Of a DNA stretch of 64,000 nt, positions 55,624 through 64,000 are shown one piece after another. A model generated the notes under the pieces. That model was not told the origin of the DNA. It was given only the letters and a program-made list of their open reading frames with translations, and did not search any database. Position 1 is the first letter of the stretch; each line of letters begins with the position of its first letter. Made by a program: the position numbers and the translations under genes. The DNA comes from Gimesia chilikensis (GTDB lineage: Bacteria; Planctomycetota; Planctomycetia; Planctomycetales; Planctomycetaceae). The DNA is taken from positions 744,001 through 808,000 of the forward strand of contig NZ_CP036266.1 in the NCBI RefSeq assembly GCF_007744075.1, written 5' to 3'.

Positions 55624-57018
55624 ATGAAAATTACGTTCCTCGGTGCTGCCGGTGAAGTGACCGGCAGCCAGCATTTGATCGAGACAGACGGGCGACGGAT
55701 TCTGCTCGATTGTGGTCTGTTTCAGGGCCACCGGGCAGAGTCATTCAAAAAGAACTGCCGCTTCGCTTATCCCGCTGAGTCCCTGGATGCCGTCATCCTC
55801 TCGCACGGGCACATGGATCATTGTGGCAATATTCCCCGGCTGTACAATAAGGGTTTTCGGGGACCGATCTTCTGCACCTCCGCGACGGCGGACATCGCGG
55901 AGATCATGCTTAAGGACAGCGCCCGTATTCAGGATGAAGACGCCCGTTACCTGTCTCGCAAACTGAATGAAAAACATCCACCCATCGAACCGCTTTACGA
56001 TGAAGAGGATGTGCGACAGGTCATGAAGCAGTTCGAGCGTCTGGACTATCACGAGTGGCACGACCTGGGGGACGACCTCCGGGTACGACTGCTGGATGCC
56101 GGCCATATTCTGGGATCCGCGATCATTGAGATGAAGATCAAGGACCGGGGAGAATGGAGACATCTGGTCTTCACCGGCGATCTGGGGCGCCGCGATCTGC
56201 CCCTGCTGCGAGATCCGGATACGATCGAGGGTTGCGAGATTCTGATTTCAGAAAGCACCTACGGCAACCGGATTCATGAAAAAGCCTCGGACCTGAAAGA
56301 GGAACTCTACCACATTCTCGATGAAGCCTATCGTGTTGAAGGACGCGTGATCATTCCCGCGTTCAGTCTCGGACGCACCCAACAGATCATTTACTATTTG
56401 AACGATCTATATAACGAAAACCGTCTGCCGCACATTCCGATCTTTGTCGACAGTCCCCTCTCCACACGTCTGGTTTCAGTCTACCGCCATCATCTGCAGG
56501 ATATGGACCAGGATGTCAGCGACGTTTTGAAAGAAGACAAGGATCCCTTCGGCTTCTCACTGCTGGATTACGTTTCGACCCGTCAGCAGAGTATCGAACT
56601 CAATAAACGAGAAGGGGCGTTCGTCGTCATCGCCGGCAGTGGGATGTGCGAGAACGGTCGTATCCGCCATCACCTCAAGAACGGCCTGGAACATCCGGAG
56701 AATACCGTCGTACTGATGGGCTACCAGGCCGAGCATACGCTGGGCCGTCGCCTGCAGCAGCGCGATCCTAAAGTGAAAATCTTTGATCGCTATTACCAGG
56801 TCAAAGCCAAGGTCGTGCAGCTCAGCGGTCTGTCAGGCCATGCCGACGTTGAAGACTTTAAATGGTGGTACGAAACCTCCGCGAAACGGGGAAACATCGG
56901 CCAGGTCTTCCTCGTCCATGGGGAACCGGAATCGGCGACGGCGCTGGCAGCCTTGATCCGCGATGAAGTCGATGAGGAACCGATCATCCCTCACTATCAG
57001 CAATCGTTCGAGGTTTAA
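55624..57018 (+). CDS. Beta-CASP metallo-beta-lactamase-fold ribonuclease
   Basis: The 464-residue protein has the MBL motif SHGHMDHCGN (60-69; H61, H63, D65, H66). It then has DAGHILGSA, FTGDLGR, FVDSPLSTRLV (beta-CASP domain) and GSGMCENGRIRHHL. At the end is LSGLSGHADVED, the motif C and RMMBL part. This set matches CPSF73/YSH1-type RNA endonucleases, common in bacteria as ribonucleases of unclear target. It lies 86 bases after the GT2 gene and 7 bases before an ASCH-domain gene, suggesting a joint RNA role of the last two. Confidence 0.88.
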   Translation: MKITFLGAAGEVTGSQHLIETDGRRILLDCGLFQGHRAESFKKNCRFAYPAESLDAVILSHGHMDHCGNIPRLYNKGFRGPIFCTSATADIAEIMLKDSARIQDEDARYLSRKLNEKHPPIEPLYDEEDVRQVMKQFERLDYHEWHDLGDDLRVRLLDAGHILGSAIIEMKIKDRGEWRHLVFTGDLGRRDLPLLRDPDTIEGCEILISESTYGNRIHEKASDLKEELYHILDEAYRVEGRVIIPAFSLGRTQQIIYYLNDLYNENRLPHIPIFVDSPLSTRLVSVYRHHLQDMDQDVSDVLKEDKDPFGFSLLDYVSTRQQSIELNKREGAFVVIAGSGMCENGRIRHHLKNGLEHPENTVVLMGYQAEHTLGRRLQQRDPKVKIFDRYYQVKAKVVQLSGLSGHADVEDFKWWYETSAKRGNIGQVFLVHGEPESATALAALIRDEVDEEPIIPHYQQSFEV

Positions 57019-57025
57019 TTCGACA

Positions 57026-57469
57026 ATGGCGAAAACGATTCAACATCCCGACAAGAGTCTGCCGGCTCTCGGAATCAGACAGCCGTGGGCAGAACTAATC
57101 ATGCGGGGCGTGAAAACAATTGAGCTCCGTTCAAGTCAGACCAGGATCCGTGGGACGATCTATGTCTATGCTTCAAAGACTCTCGCGAAGACACCACACG
57201 CCATCGAAGCAGCAGCGCAAGCGGAAATCGCGACCGAGACCCTCCCGACGGGCACCTTGATCGGGACCGTTGAAATCGTCGATTCCTTCCCCGCGACCGC
57301 TGAACATGCGGAAGCATCAGGCGTCCCCGCATCTCTGCTCAAGGGCAAATACGGCTGGAAGCTCGCGAATCCCAAACGCATCAAATCGCCTATCGTGCCG
57401 CAGTTCCTGCCTTACGGAGTCTGGTTCTATCCCTTCGTCCGCAAGCAGACTGGGACTCGCCAGAAATAG
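57026..57469 (+). CDS. ASCH-domain protein
   Basis: The 147-residue protein starts at ATG 57026, 7 bases after the beta-CASP stop codon. The ASCH (PUA-like) fold covers residues 14-135: LGIRQPWAELIMRGVKTIELR, a GTIYVYASK strand, LIGTVEIVDSF and YGWKLANPKRI. ASCH domains bind RNA or modified nucleosides; some characterised members are N4-acetylcytidine amidohydrolases. The KTIELR stretch with its Lys and Glu fits that active-site type. Its coupling with the nuclease suggests RNA metabolism. Confidence 0.85.
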   Translation: MAKTIQHPDKSLPALGIRQPWAELIMRGVKTIELRSSQTRIRGTIYVYASKTLAKTPHAIEAAAQAEIATETLPTGTLIGTVEIVDSFPATAEHAEASGVPASLLKGKYGWKLANPKRIKSPIVPQFLPYGVWFYPFVRKQTGTRQK

Positions 57470-57490
57470 GAACTGTTCGGGAACCGTTCC

Positions 57491-58312
57491 TCAACCCTTA
57501 GTCGCGGCTGCCATCTCACCTGCGTATTTTCCGATCGACGCAATCACGGCTTCCCGTGTCTGGTCTGGATCAGAAAAAGCTGCGAACTGTTTGACGATCG
57601 CTGAACCGATAATGAATCCGTCGGCTTTACCACGGAGCGTGTCGACATGCGCGGGCTTACTGATGCCGAAGCCCACCGCTAAAGGCAGATCTGTCAGCGA
57701 ACGTAACGACTCCAGATGTGCTGTCAGTTCCGCAGGCAGTTCATCGCGAACACCTGTCGTGCCGGCGACAGCGATACAGTAAATGAACCCGGAGGCAGAC
57801 TGTACGATTCGCTTGGTACGATCTTCAGGCGTAAGCGGGGAGACCAGTTGAACCAGGTCCAACTCAGACGCTCTGGTGAGCTCCACAAACTCCGACGCTT
57901 CGTCTCCGGGAAGATCGGGAACAATCAGGCCCGAGAATCCGGCGTCAGCGGCTTCTTTCAGGAAACGCTCTGCACCATAACGAAAGATAATCGCATACGA
58001 AACCATGCCGACCAGGGCCGGCAGATTGACGGACTCATCTGCAGAGAGTGCCTTCAAAGCCTCAAACAGGTCGTGTACGTGAAACCCGTTGTTGAGGGCC
58101 CGTGTGTACGATTCCTGAATCACAGGACCATCTGCAATTGGATCACTATACGGGAAGCCCACCTCGATCAGGTCGACTCCCTGTCGTGACAGTTCTTTCA
58201 ATACATCAACAGTGGTTGCCAGATCCGGATCGCCGGCGGTGATGAAAGGCATGAACGCCATGCGGTTTTCAGATTTTAACTTCGCAAAAGTTTCAGAGAT
58301 CAAAGTTGTCAC
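57491..58312 (-). CDS. trpA: Tryptophan synthase alpha subunit
   Basis: The 273-residue protein splits indole-3-glycerol phosphate into indole and glyceraldehyde phosphate. Catalytic E50 is in GVDLIEVGFPYSDPIADGP and D61 follows in the same stretch. The phosphate site is FGISKPAH and the GSAIVK part. Translation seems to start at a GTG (58312) with no good ribosome-binding site, as in a gene relying on translation of trpB upstream. It lies 71 bases downstream of trpB in a two-gene operon. Other trp genes are not in the window. Confidence 0.95.
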   Translation of the reverse strand: MTTLISETFAKLKSENRMAFMPFITAGDPDLATTVDVLKELSRQGVDLIEVGFPYSDPIADGPVIQESYTRALNNGFHVHDLFEALKALSADESVNLPALVGMVSYAIIFRYGAERFLKEAADAGFSGLIVPDLPGDEASEFVELTRASELDLVQLVSPLTPEDRTKRIVQSASGFIYCIAVAGTTGVRDELPAELTAHLESLRSLTDLPLAVGFGISKPAHVDTLRGKADGFIIGSAIVKQFAAFSDPDQTREAVIASIGKYAGEMAAATKG

Positions 58313-58383
58313 GATGGGGGGTACTGCTTTTAACTGAATTTCAGAAGGATGATTTTTATTGTCACGACAAAACCGGCCGAGGA

Positions 58384-59589
58384 TTAAATTTCCCGTTCCA
58401 GCAGGCGGGCCACTTCATTCACGTCTTTGTCTCCACGACCGGACAGACAGACAACGATCGTCTCGTCGGGGCTGGCCTGGCGGGCTGCTTTGACAGCGTA
58501 AGCAATCGCATGCGACGATTCAATCGCCGGGATGATCCCTTCCAGACGGGCCATCGTCTGAAAGCCTTCGAGGGCTTCATCGTCGGTGATCGCGGTGTAA
58601 TTCACGCGGCCGGAGTCTTTCCAGTAACTGTGTTCGGGACCCACGCCGGGATAGTCGAGGCCCGCAGAGATCGAATGCACGTCCATCGTCTGGCCGTCAT
58701 CGTCCTGCAGCACATATCCGAAACTGCCATGCAGCACACCTTTGGCTCCATAGCTCAGCGTACTCGCATGCTCTCCCGGTTCAGGACCGCGGCCACCCGC
58801 TTCCACGCCGGTCAGCTTCACACCCTCATCGTCGATAAAGGGATAGAACATGCCGGCCGAATTGGAACCGCCGCCGACACAGGCAATCACATGATCGGGG
58901 AGTTTACCAGTCTGTGCCAGGCACTGTTCGCGGGCCTCTTTTCCAATGACCGACTGGAAGTCGCGAACCATCATCGGGAAGGGGTGCGGGCCAATCACGG
59001 AACCGATAATGTAGTGGGTCGTCTCCACGCTCGACATCCAGTCCCGCATCGCTTCATTGACGGCATCGCGTAGCGTCTTGGAACCACTGGAAACGCCGCG
59101 GACTTCAGCGCCCATCATTTTCATATTGAACACATTGAGCTTCTGGCGGCGGATGTCTTCTTCGCCCATGTAGACGATGCACTCCAGACCGAAGCGGGCA
59201 CACGCCACAGCAGAAGCCACGCCATGCTGGCCGGCTCCAGTTTCGGCGATCACGCGTTTTTTACCCATCCGCATGGTCAGCAATGCCTGGCCCATGGTGT
59301 TGTTGATCTTATGAGCACCGGTGTGATTCAGATCTTCGCGCTTGAAGTAGATCTTGCCTCCGCCACAATGCTCAGTCAGGCGCTCCGCGAAATAGAGCGG
59401 ATTCGGGCGTCCCACATAATTCTTAAGCAGGTCATCCAGCTCCGCCTGAAATGACGGATCCTGTTTGGCCTTCTCGTATTCCTGGGTCAGTTCCTCCAGG
59501 GCATGCATCAGTGTTTCGGGGACGAAGCGGCGGCCGAATTCTCCAAAGCGACCGGAGGCATCAGGCACATTCGATAAGCTGGTTGTCAT
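58384..59589 (-). CDS. trpB: Tryptophan synthase beta subunit
   Basis: The 401-residue PLP enzyme condenses indole with serine. PLP-binding K94 is in [16 protein letters not shown], the Glu of ETGAGQHG (E. coli E109) is present, and the glycine-rich phosphate loop is VGGGSNSAG. Length and spacing match the standard TrpB1 type that forms a tunnel complex with TrpA. It is the first gene of trpBA. Confidence 0.97.
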   Translation of the reverse strand: MTTSLSNVPDASGRFGEFGRRFVPETLMHALEELTQEYEKAKQDPSFQAELDDLLKNYVGRPNPLYFAERLTEHCGGGKIYFKREDLNHTGAHKINNTMGQALLTMRMGKKRVIAETGAGQHGVASAVACARFGLECIVYMGEEDIRRQKLNVFNMKMMGAEVRGVSSGSKTLRDAVNEAMRDWMSSVETTHYIIGSVIGPHPFPMMVRDFQSVIGKEAREQCLAQTGKLPDHVIACVGGGSNSAGMFYPFIDDEGVKLTGVEAGGRGPEPGEHASTLSYGAKGVLHGSFGYVLQDDDGQTMDVHSISAGLDYPGVGPEHSYWKDSGRVNYTAITDDEALEGFQTMARLEGIIPAIESSHAIAYAVKAARQASPDETIVVCLSGRGDKDVNEVARLLEREI

Positions 59590-59899
59590 ATCTGGCTCAA
59601 ATTCACTAGTAAAATATCATTAAAACAGCGGTAGTGACCATTATTGAATTCCGCGTGGCAATGGTCAATGCCCGCCCACAGGACCCTTTAGAATCGAAAA
59701 AGGTTCGATCCGGTTTTTCCATTTTTTCGGTCGGTCGTTTTGCTGTATGTGCTTTTGTATCTTGCTCTTCTGTCGTTTTAGACCCGGAAAATGCGGTGTC
59801 CAGTCGTAATTTAGTAGGATTTTCCTCAAAAGATCGATAAAATACAGGACGCGTTCTGTGGAACGATCTGTTTCACAACTTAAGAGGGGGAGAATTAAC
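59590..59899. other. 310-base intergenic region
   Basis: The divergent spacer between trpB and the 67-residue protein. I see no trp leader peptide, T-box or attenuator pattern ahead of trpB. TAAAAT at 59837-59842 may be a -10 for the small gene, but no matching -35 is convincing. Confidence 0.4.
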
Positions 59900-60103
59900 A
59901 TGAACACTTCTAATCAAAAACTCGACGAAGCCATCAATTCCAATTCGATTCACATCGACGAACAGGAACGTTTCTGTCTATTGGATGACAAAACCCATGG
60001 CTACCAGAATCTGGATGACAGCGATATCATCATCCCGGATTTCGCTCACATTCTCCGTTCTGCCCATCGCGAGCTCAATGACTTCACACCTCCTGTAGGT
60101 TAA
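59900..60103 (+). CDS. 67-residue acidic protein of unknown function
   Basis: The ATG at 59900 is preceded by AGAGGGGGAGA, one of the best ribosome-binding sites in the window, so this short gene is probably real. The product has no signal peptide or membrane segment. It is rich in Asp, Asn and Ile, with the sequence QNLDDSDIIIPDFAHIL (residues 36-52). No family is recognised. The gene ends 22 bases before the convergent glycosyltransferase stop. Confidence 0.65.
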   Translation: MNTSNQKLDEAINSNSIHIDEQERFCLLDDKTHGYQNLDDSDIIIPDFAHILRSAHRELNDFTPPVG

Positions 60104-60124
60104 TTGCTCCGTGAGTGCCTCCTG

Positions 60125-62467
60125 CTATTTCGCTACGGGGAAAATCTGCGCCGAGACAAAGTAACGCACACCGTCGCGTTCCACTATCAGTTCCGGCGCC
60201 CACTGTTCGATTTCTTTTTTCTTGTTATCAGATAATGATTCAAACTTCTGATAACCGTAACGGTTTTCCAGAGGCGGACGCAGTACGCCTTCGGTTACCA
60301 GTTTCTGAAAACGCAGCGGCGTCACGTAGTCTGTGTACCCGTAAGATCCCGGTAGACGATAACGTAACACCTCTGACCAGTTCACATACACAAACGCGAT
60401 ACGCTCATCCTGGAATTTCTTTTTGATTGCTTCAGCCGGTTTCATCTTGAGCTGTTTTTCAGGTAACTCAGGATCAGCTTCCGCCGTCCACTGCTGGAAA
60501 ATATCTTCATCGAAGACCGTGTTGTAGATCACCGGGAACTCGGCGTTGAAGACCTTCGCTTCTCCCACAAACAACACGACCTGGTCAGGTTTGAGATCCA
60601 TCTGGTTCAGTAACTCAATTTCAGGAGCCGTCAGATTGCCTGTGAACTTTCGCGCGTAAGCGAAATCGTCGAGATACGCGTTATTGCCGCCCAGCCCACT
60701 GGTGACGATACAGAGATTGAACATCACAGCAAACAGCACCGCGACAGTCACACCGGAACGCCACAGCAGTTTCGAACTCCAGGTCGCACCAATGCCCGCC
60801 AGTATCGCAACCACCGGCAGCATCGGCACCCAGAAGCGGTCGATCCGATGTGTCAGGAACCACCAGGAAAAGAATAGAAATCCGATATATATCCAGAGCC
60901 AGTACATCAGCCGCCGGTGTTGTCGGTTCAGAAAGGCCAGCGGTGCCAGACAGAACAGCAGCGGACTGATCCAATCACTGGTCATCGTGACATCCAGCAG
61001 GCTGTCTTTGAACTCATGCAGGCCAATCGGTCGCATGCCGTGCCCGTTTTTCCACTTGGCATTCAATGCCTCGGTCAGATCGCGTCCGCCAAATACCGAA
61101 TACAACAACGGATAAACCGGATTGCCTGTCTCCACCAGGTTCTTCAACAGCCACGGGCCAATGGTAATCAGGGTCCCGACTGCGAACACCACGCCCAGCT
61201 TCAAGGTCGTAGACCAGCAGAGTGCTTTATTCTCCCGGAGCAGGAACCAACTGAAACCGAGCAACGTCAGTCCCAAAGGAATCACAACCGAAAGCACACC
61301 CGGATATTTGCTTGCCATCGCCGAACCGGAGAGCAGACCCGTGAGTAGCGTAAAGCTCCAGAGTTCGCCCGGCAACCGGGATGTGTCGGCAGCGGATGCG
61401 TCCGTTGAGTCGTTCGCATTCGTTTTGCATTTCTGTAGAACCGCAATCGTCAGGATCAGACTCAGCAGACTCGCCAGCAGATAAAAGGAGAGTGCTCCTT
61501 CGGTATACGCGATGATCGACATCCGGTAAGTCCAGGGATTCGTCAGGAACACCGTGGCTGCAATCCAGCCTGCTGTCGAACCAAACCAGTGCCGCGCCGT
61601 GGTGAAGATTCCCAGCGCGGTAAATAGCGCGAAACTCATCAGCACCAGTTTGCCCGCCTGGGCTCCCGTGAACCAGTCCCCTTTGAGCGTCATCGACAGC
61701 AGCGTCACCATCTCGGTCAGAAATGGAAAGCTGGTATACACGTTATGGGGCAGGAAGCTGATATAGCCCTGCAGATAATATTCTTTCGGGCCCCCAAAAT
61801 GATATTCGAGCACATCATAGTCAGTCGAAGGCAGCATCGAACCCAGAAACATGCTCAGCACAAACGGACTCATCAGCAGGCAACAACCCACGCGGAACAG
61901 TGTATCGACCGTAATCGCTTCCGGTAACGCCAGCTTCAAAGAACCCAGCGAGCCCGTTTTCTGTTTCGTTTCCTGCAGCGCCGATCCTGTGCCTGCGATC
62001 GCGGTGAATATCAGCACGCCGTAACAGAGTCCCTGGGAGAGCATGCCCATCAGGCCGCCTCCCAGTGTCAGCAGCGTGACGAATGAAATTCCCAGGCCCG
62101 CGGCAAACACGGTGCGTTCGGCAGTGAAGGGGGCCAGCGGTATGCGGATCAACCGTGTTACGAGTTGTCCCAGTCCCCAGGCGCCCAGCAGAATGATCGA
62201 CGCGACTCCGATCAACGGAATCCGCTGCGGAAAATAAGCCCAGCCGGCGGGATGCGGATTCTCTTCCGGCAGCGGATCAACCAGATCAAGCAGCAGGAAC
62301 GGCATTTCGGGCACAATGTACCAGCGGTCGATCTCCCTGTTGTTCGTCAGTGGAACAGACAGGTAGATCAGAAAAAACAACAGCAGCCAGACCAGGGCTC
62401 CGTTCAGGAACAGCGGGGAATCTTTCTCCAGTGACTCCAGCGGTCTGTCTACAGATGGCTTATTCAT
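60125..62467 (-). CDS. GT39/ArnT-like membrane glycosyltransferase
   Basis: The 780-residue protein has an N-terminal cytoplasmic tail, at least 12 hydrophobic segments and a soluble C-terminal domain of about 200 residues. In the first periplasmic loops, TDYDVLEYHFGGPKEYYLQG (about 221-240) carries acidic residues at the position of the catalytic Asp of protein-mannosyltransferase and ArnT-type GT-C enzymes. It probably moves a sugar from a polyprenyl-phosphate donor to lipid or protein in the periplasm. The candidate donor-making GT2 lies 5 kb away. Acceptor unknown. Confidence 0.75.
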   Translation of the reverse strand: MNKPSVDRPLESLEKDSPLFLNGALVWLLLFFLIYLSVPLTNNREIDRWYIVPEMPFLLLDLVDPLPEENPHPAGWAYFPQRIPLIGVASIILLGAWGLGQLVTRLIRIPLAPFTAERTVFAAGLGISFVTLLTLGGGLMGMLSQGLCYGVLIFTAIAGTGSALQETKQKTGSLGSLKLALPEAITVDTLFRVGCCLLMSPFVLSMFLGSMLPSTDYDVLEYHFGGPKEYYLQGYISFLPHNVYTSFPFLTEMVTLLSMTLKGDWFTGAQAGKLVLMSFALFTALGIFTTARHWFGSTAGWIAATVFLTNPWTYRMSIIAYTEGALSFYLLASLLSLILTIAVLQKCKTNANDSTDASAADTSRLPGELWSFTLLTGLLSGSAMASKYPGVLSVVIPLGLTLLGFSWFLLRENKALCWSTTLKLGVVFAVGTLITIGPWLLKNLVETGNPVYPLLYSVFGGRDLTEALNAKWKNGHGMRPIGLHEFKDSLLDVTMTSDWISPLLFCLAPLAFLNRQHRRLMYWLWIYIGFLFFSWWFLTHRIDRFWVPMLPVVAILAGIGATWSSKLLWRSGVTVAVLFAVMFNLCIVTSGLGGNNAYLDDFAYARKFTGNLTAPEIELLNQMDLKPDQVVLFVGEAKVFNAEFPVIYNTVFDEDIFQQWTAEADPELPEKQLKMKPAEAIKKKFQDERIAFVYVNWSEVLRYRLPGSYGYTDYVTPLRFQKLVTEGVLRPPLENRYGYQKFESLSDNKKKEIEQWAPELIVERDGVRYFVSAQIFPVAK

Positions 62468-62517
62468 TGGCAGTAATCAGTGTCTTCAACGAAATTAAAA
62501 ATCAGGTCTTTTCAAAT

Positions 62518-63408
62518 TCAGGTGCGGCGTTTCCAGTCGAAACCGATATCCAGCGAGATGACAGAGTGAGTCAACGCACCCACGCTGATCCGTTCCACTC
62601 CCGTCTCCGCAGCGGCCCGTACCGTTTCCAGGTTAATGCCCCCCGATGCTTCCAGCAGCGTCGCGGGTGACTGGGCATCACGCATCTGAATCGCCTCACG
62701 CATGGTCTCGGGCGACATGTTATCCAGCAGCACGATCTCGGGCTTCCCTTCAAGTGCGTCGGCCAGCTGTTCGAGCGTGTCGACTTCGACTTCCACTCCT
62801 TTTTCCCCATTCACCGATTCCCGCGCCTGTTGCACCGCAGCTGCGATGGTGGGATGCGAATTGCGGCTGGCCCAGGCAGCCAGGTGATTATCTTTGATCA
62901 GGATCCCGTCATACAGGCCCATCCGGTGATTCGTTCCCCCGCCGGCTGCGACCGCATATTTTTCCAGTACCCGCCAGCCGGGCAGCGTTTTTCGCGTGTC
63001 CAGAATGCAGGCCCGGGTTCCCTCAATGGCTTTGACGTACTCCGCCGTCTGTGAAGCTACGCCGCACAGATGCGTCAGAAAGTTCAAGACGGTGCGTTCC
63101 CCGGTCAACAAAGATGCCAGAGGCCCGGCACACGTTGAAATAACGGATCCCGGTTCCAACGAAGCACCGTCAGCCAGATGATGCTCGCAGGTCACTCGCG
63201 GATCGAGTTCTGCAAAAATCAGTGAGGTAATCGGAGAACCAGCCAGAATTCCGCTCTGGCGGGCGACTATCTGAATTTCAGCCTGGTCGGTATCTTCAAT
63301 CAGGGCCTGACAGGTCAGGTCGCCGGTCTCCTGGAGATCTTCTGCCAGGCTCAGTTTGATGAGGGTACGGGCTGCTGCCTCATGGGGCTGTGTAAAGGGA
63401 ACTGTCAC
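62518..63408 (-). CDS. nadC: Nicotinate-nucleotide pyrophosphorylase NadC
   Basis: The 296-residue enzyme makes nicotinic acid mononucleotide from quinolinate and PRPP. The N-terminal helix LSLAEDLQETGDLTCQ, the GERTVLNFLTHLCGVAS segment, TRKTLPGWRVLEKYAVAAGGGTNHRMGL (split over active-site loops) and LLDNMSPE are all standard. The frame stays open to 63861, but that part is antisense to alanine dehydrogenase. I place the start at GTG 63408; ATG 63489 is possible. No other nad genes are near. Confidence 0.93.
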   Translation of the reverse strand: MTVPFTQPHEAAARTLIKLSLAEDLQETGDLTCQALIEDTDQAEIQIVARQSGILAGSPITSLIFAELDPRVTCEHHLADGASLEPGSVISTCAGPLASLLTGERTVLNFLTHLCGVASQTAEYVKAIEGTRACILDTRKTLPGWRVLEKYAVAAGGGTNHRMGLYDGILIKDNHLAAWASRNSHPTIAAAVQQARESVNGEKGVEVEVDTLEQLADALEGKPEIVLLDNMSPETMREAIQMRDAQSPATLLEASGGINLETVRAAAETGVERISVGALTHSVISLDIGFDWKRRT

Positions 63409-63516
63409 GTGCGCATCTCTGTATTCGGGGGTCTGGGAACGCGCCGATTCAGGGGCATTCCGATTCTGAATCCAGCATCTGACTAACATCAGACGTAGAA
63501 TTAAACGATAATAACT

Positions 63517-63528
63517 ATAAGTACTTAT
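63517..63528. promoter_or_regulatory. Palindrome between divergent nadC and alanine dehydrogenase genes
   Basis: ATAAGTACTTAT is a perfect 12-base palindrome in an AT-rich stretch. Flanking CGATAA and TTATCG extend an imperfect repeat. It lies 46 bases before the ald start codon and may be an operator for one or both genes. Confidence 0.4.
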
Positions 63529-63573
63529 CGTATCATAGCAGTCTGCAGTTTGACATGTAATCGGGAGAAGCAC

Positions 63574-64000
63574 ATGATTATCGGAGTCCCTCGTGAAATC
63601 AAGCAGGACGAGTACCGCGTCGCCCTGATTCCGGTCGGAGCCGAGGAATTGACGGCCGCCGGGCATACCGTCCTGGTCGAACGGGGAGCCGGGCAGGGTA
63701 GTGGGATTCCCGATGAACTCTATGAAGAAAACGGGGCTGAAATCGTCGAAACGGCTCAAGAAATCTTCTCCCGCGCCGACATGATCATCAAGGTCAAAGA
63801 GCCCCAGCCCTCCGAATGGCCCCTGCTCAGGCCGGGCCAGATCCTGTTTACCTACTTCCACTTCGCCGCCGACGAAAAGCTCACCCGCGGCTTTCTGGAA
63901 ACGGGCGCCACCGCCGTCGCTTACGAAACGCTTGAGGGGAAAAACGGCCAGCTTCCGTTGTTGACACCCATGAGTGAAGTCGCCGGACGCATGAGCATTC
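63574..64000 (+). CDS. ald: Alanine dehydrogenase, N-terminal part (cut by window edge)
   Basis: The frame starts at an ATG with GGGAGAAG upstream and runs off the right edge after 142 complete codons (about 40% of the usual 370). MIIGVPREIKQDEYRVAL is the classic start with substrate-binding R15. The segment KVKEPQ has K75 and YFHFAAD has H96, matching the catalytic residues known from Mycobacterium tuberculosis Ald. It interconverts L-alanine and pyruvate with NAD. Confidence 0.95.
   Translation, partial: MIIGVPREIKQDEYRVALIPVGAEELTAAGHTVLVERGAGQGSGIPDELYEENGAEIVETAQEIFSRADMIIKVKEPQPSEWPLLRPGQILFTYFHFAADEKLTRGFLETGATAVAYETLEGKNGQLPLLTPMSEVAGRMSI

Noticed and set aside
63409-63861. A long N-terminal extension of NadC
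   Set aside because: This part is antisense to the alanine dehydrogenase start and the residues do not match any NadC.

Overview
The window looks like the chromosome of a Planctomycete, most likely Gimesia or a close relative. I infer this from gene content, not from any search. It holds DUF1571 and DUF1802 proteins, a TAT-exported Gfo/Idh/MocA oxidoreductase, ThuA, SGNH, ceramidase-like and sialidase-like secreted proteins, an MMPL exporter, a lone MraZ-like protein, a Flp-like pilin and a short HU-like protein with a basic tail. GC content is moderate and even. I see no insertion sequence, phage, CRISPR array or other island: this is core chromosome with lineage-specific secreted proteins.

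Layout. 1-3125: a truncated exported protein, then a minus-strand pair of ATP-grasp-like enzyme and polysaccharide-flippase-like membrane protein. 3271-7961: four secreted hydrolases on alternating strands (ceramidase-like, sialidase-like, GH5, rhamnogalacturonan-acetylesterase-like). 8060-14031: a secreted single-haem-motif protein behind a strong promoter with a palindromic operator, an MBL-fold hydrolase and an MMPL/RND transporter. 14112-17606: RsmD, an FHA protein, a response regulator fused to a zinc ribbon, HU and CsrA. 17743-22379: tRNA-Glu(UUC), DegT aminotransferase, CobW-type GTPase, MutY and an orphan MraZ-like regulator. 22830-30819: oxidoreductase, DUF1571 protein, an unknown membrane-anchored protein, Flp-like pilin, nucleoside MFS permease and an SH3-domain protein.

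31331-35017 is an envelope cluster: OmpH/Skp chaperone, LpxC, LpxA and an oxidoreductase overlapping lpxA, which suggests a GnnA-type step in lipid A synthesis. 35096-51691 holds PrxQ, a GH10-like protein, PurC, a degenerate alpha/beta hydrolase, SGNH hydrolase, ThuA protein, TrkH, an FG-GAP protein, DUF1802 protein, a UDP-sugar dehydrogenase and oligopeptidase A. 51911-57469 is a tight plus-strand run: lipase-like protein, small membrane protein, flippase-like membrane protein, GT2 glycosyltransferase, beta-CASP nuclease and ASCH protein. 57491-64000 carries trpBA, a 67-residue protein, a GT39-like membrane glycosyltransferase, nadC and the start of alanine dehydrogenase.

The points most worth a second look are the orphan MraZ with two 16-bp inverted-repeat sites (Planctomycetes are known to lack FtsZ), the lpxC-lpxA-oxidoreductase arrangement, the REC-zinc-ribbon fusion, several enzymes with altered catalytic residues (MutY, the alpha/beta hydrolase, the GH10-like protein), a possible CsrA site in the csrA leader, and several clean palindromes in promoter regions. 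I do not see a clearly new multi-gene defence or mobile system.
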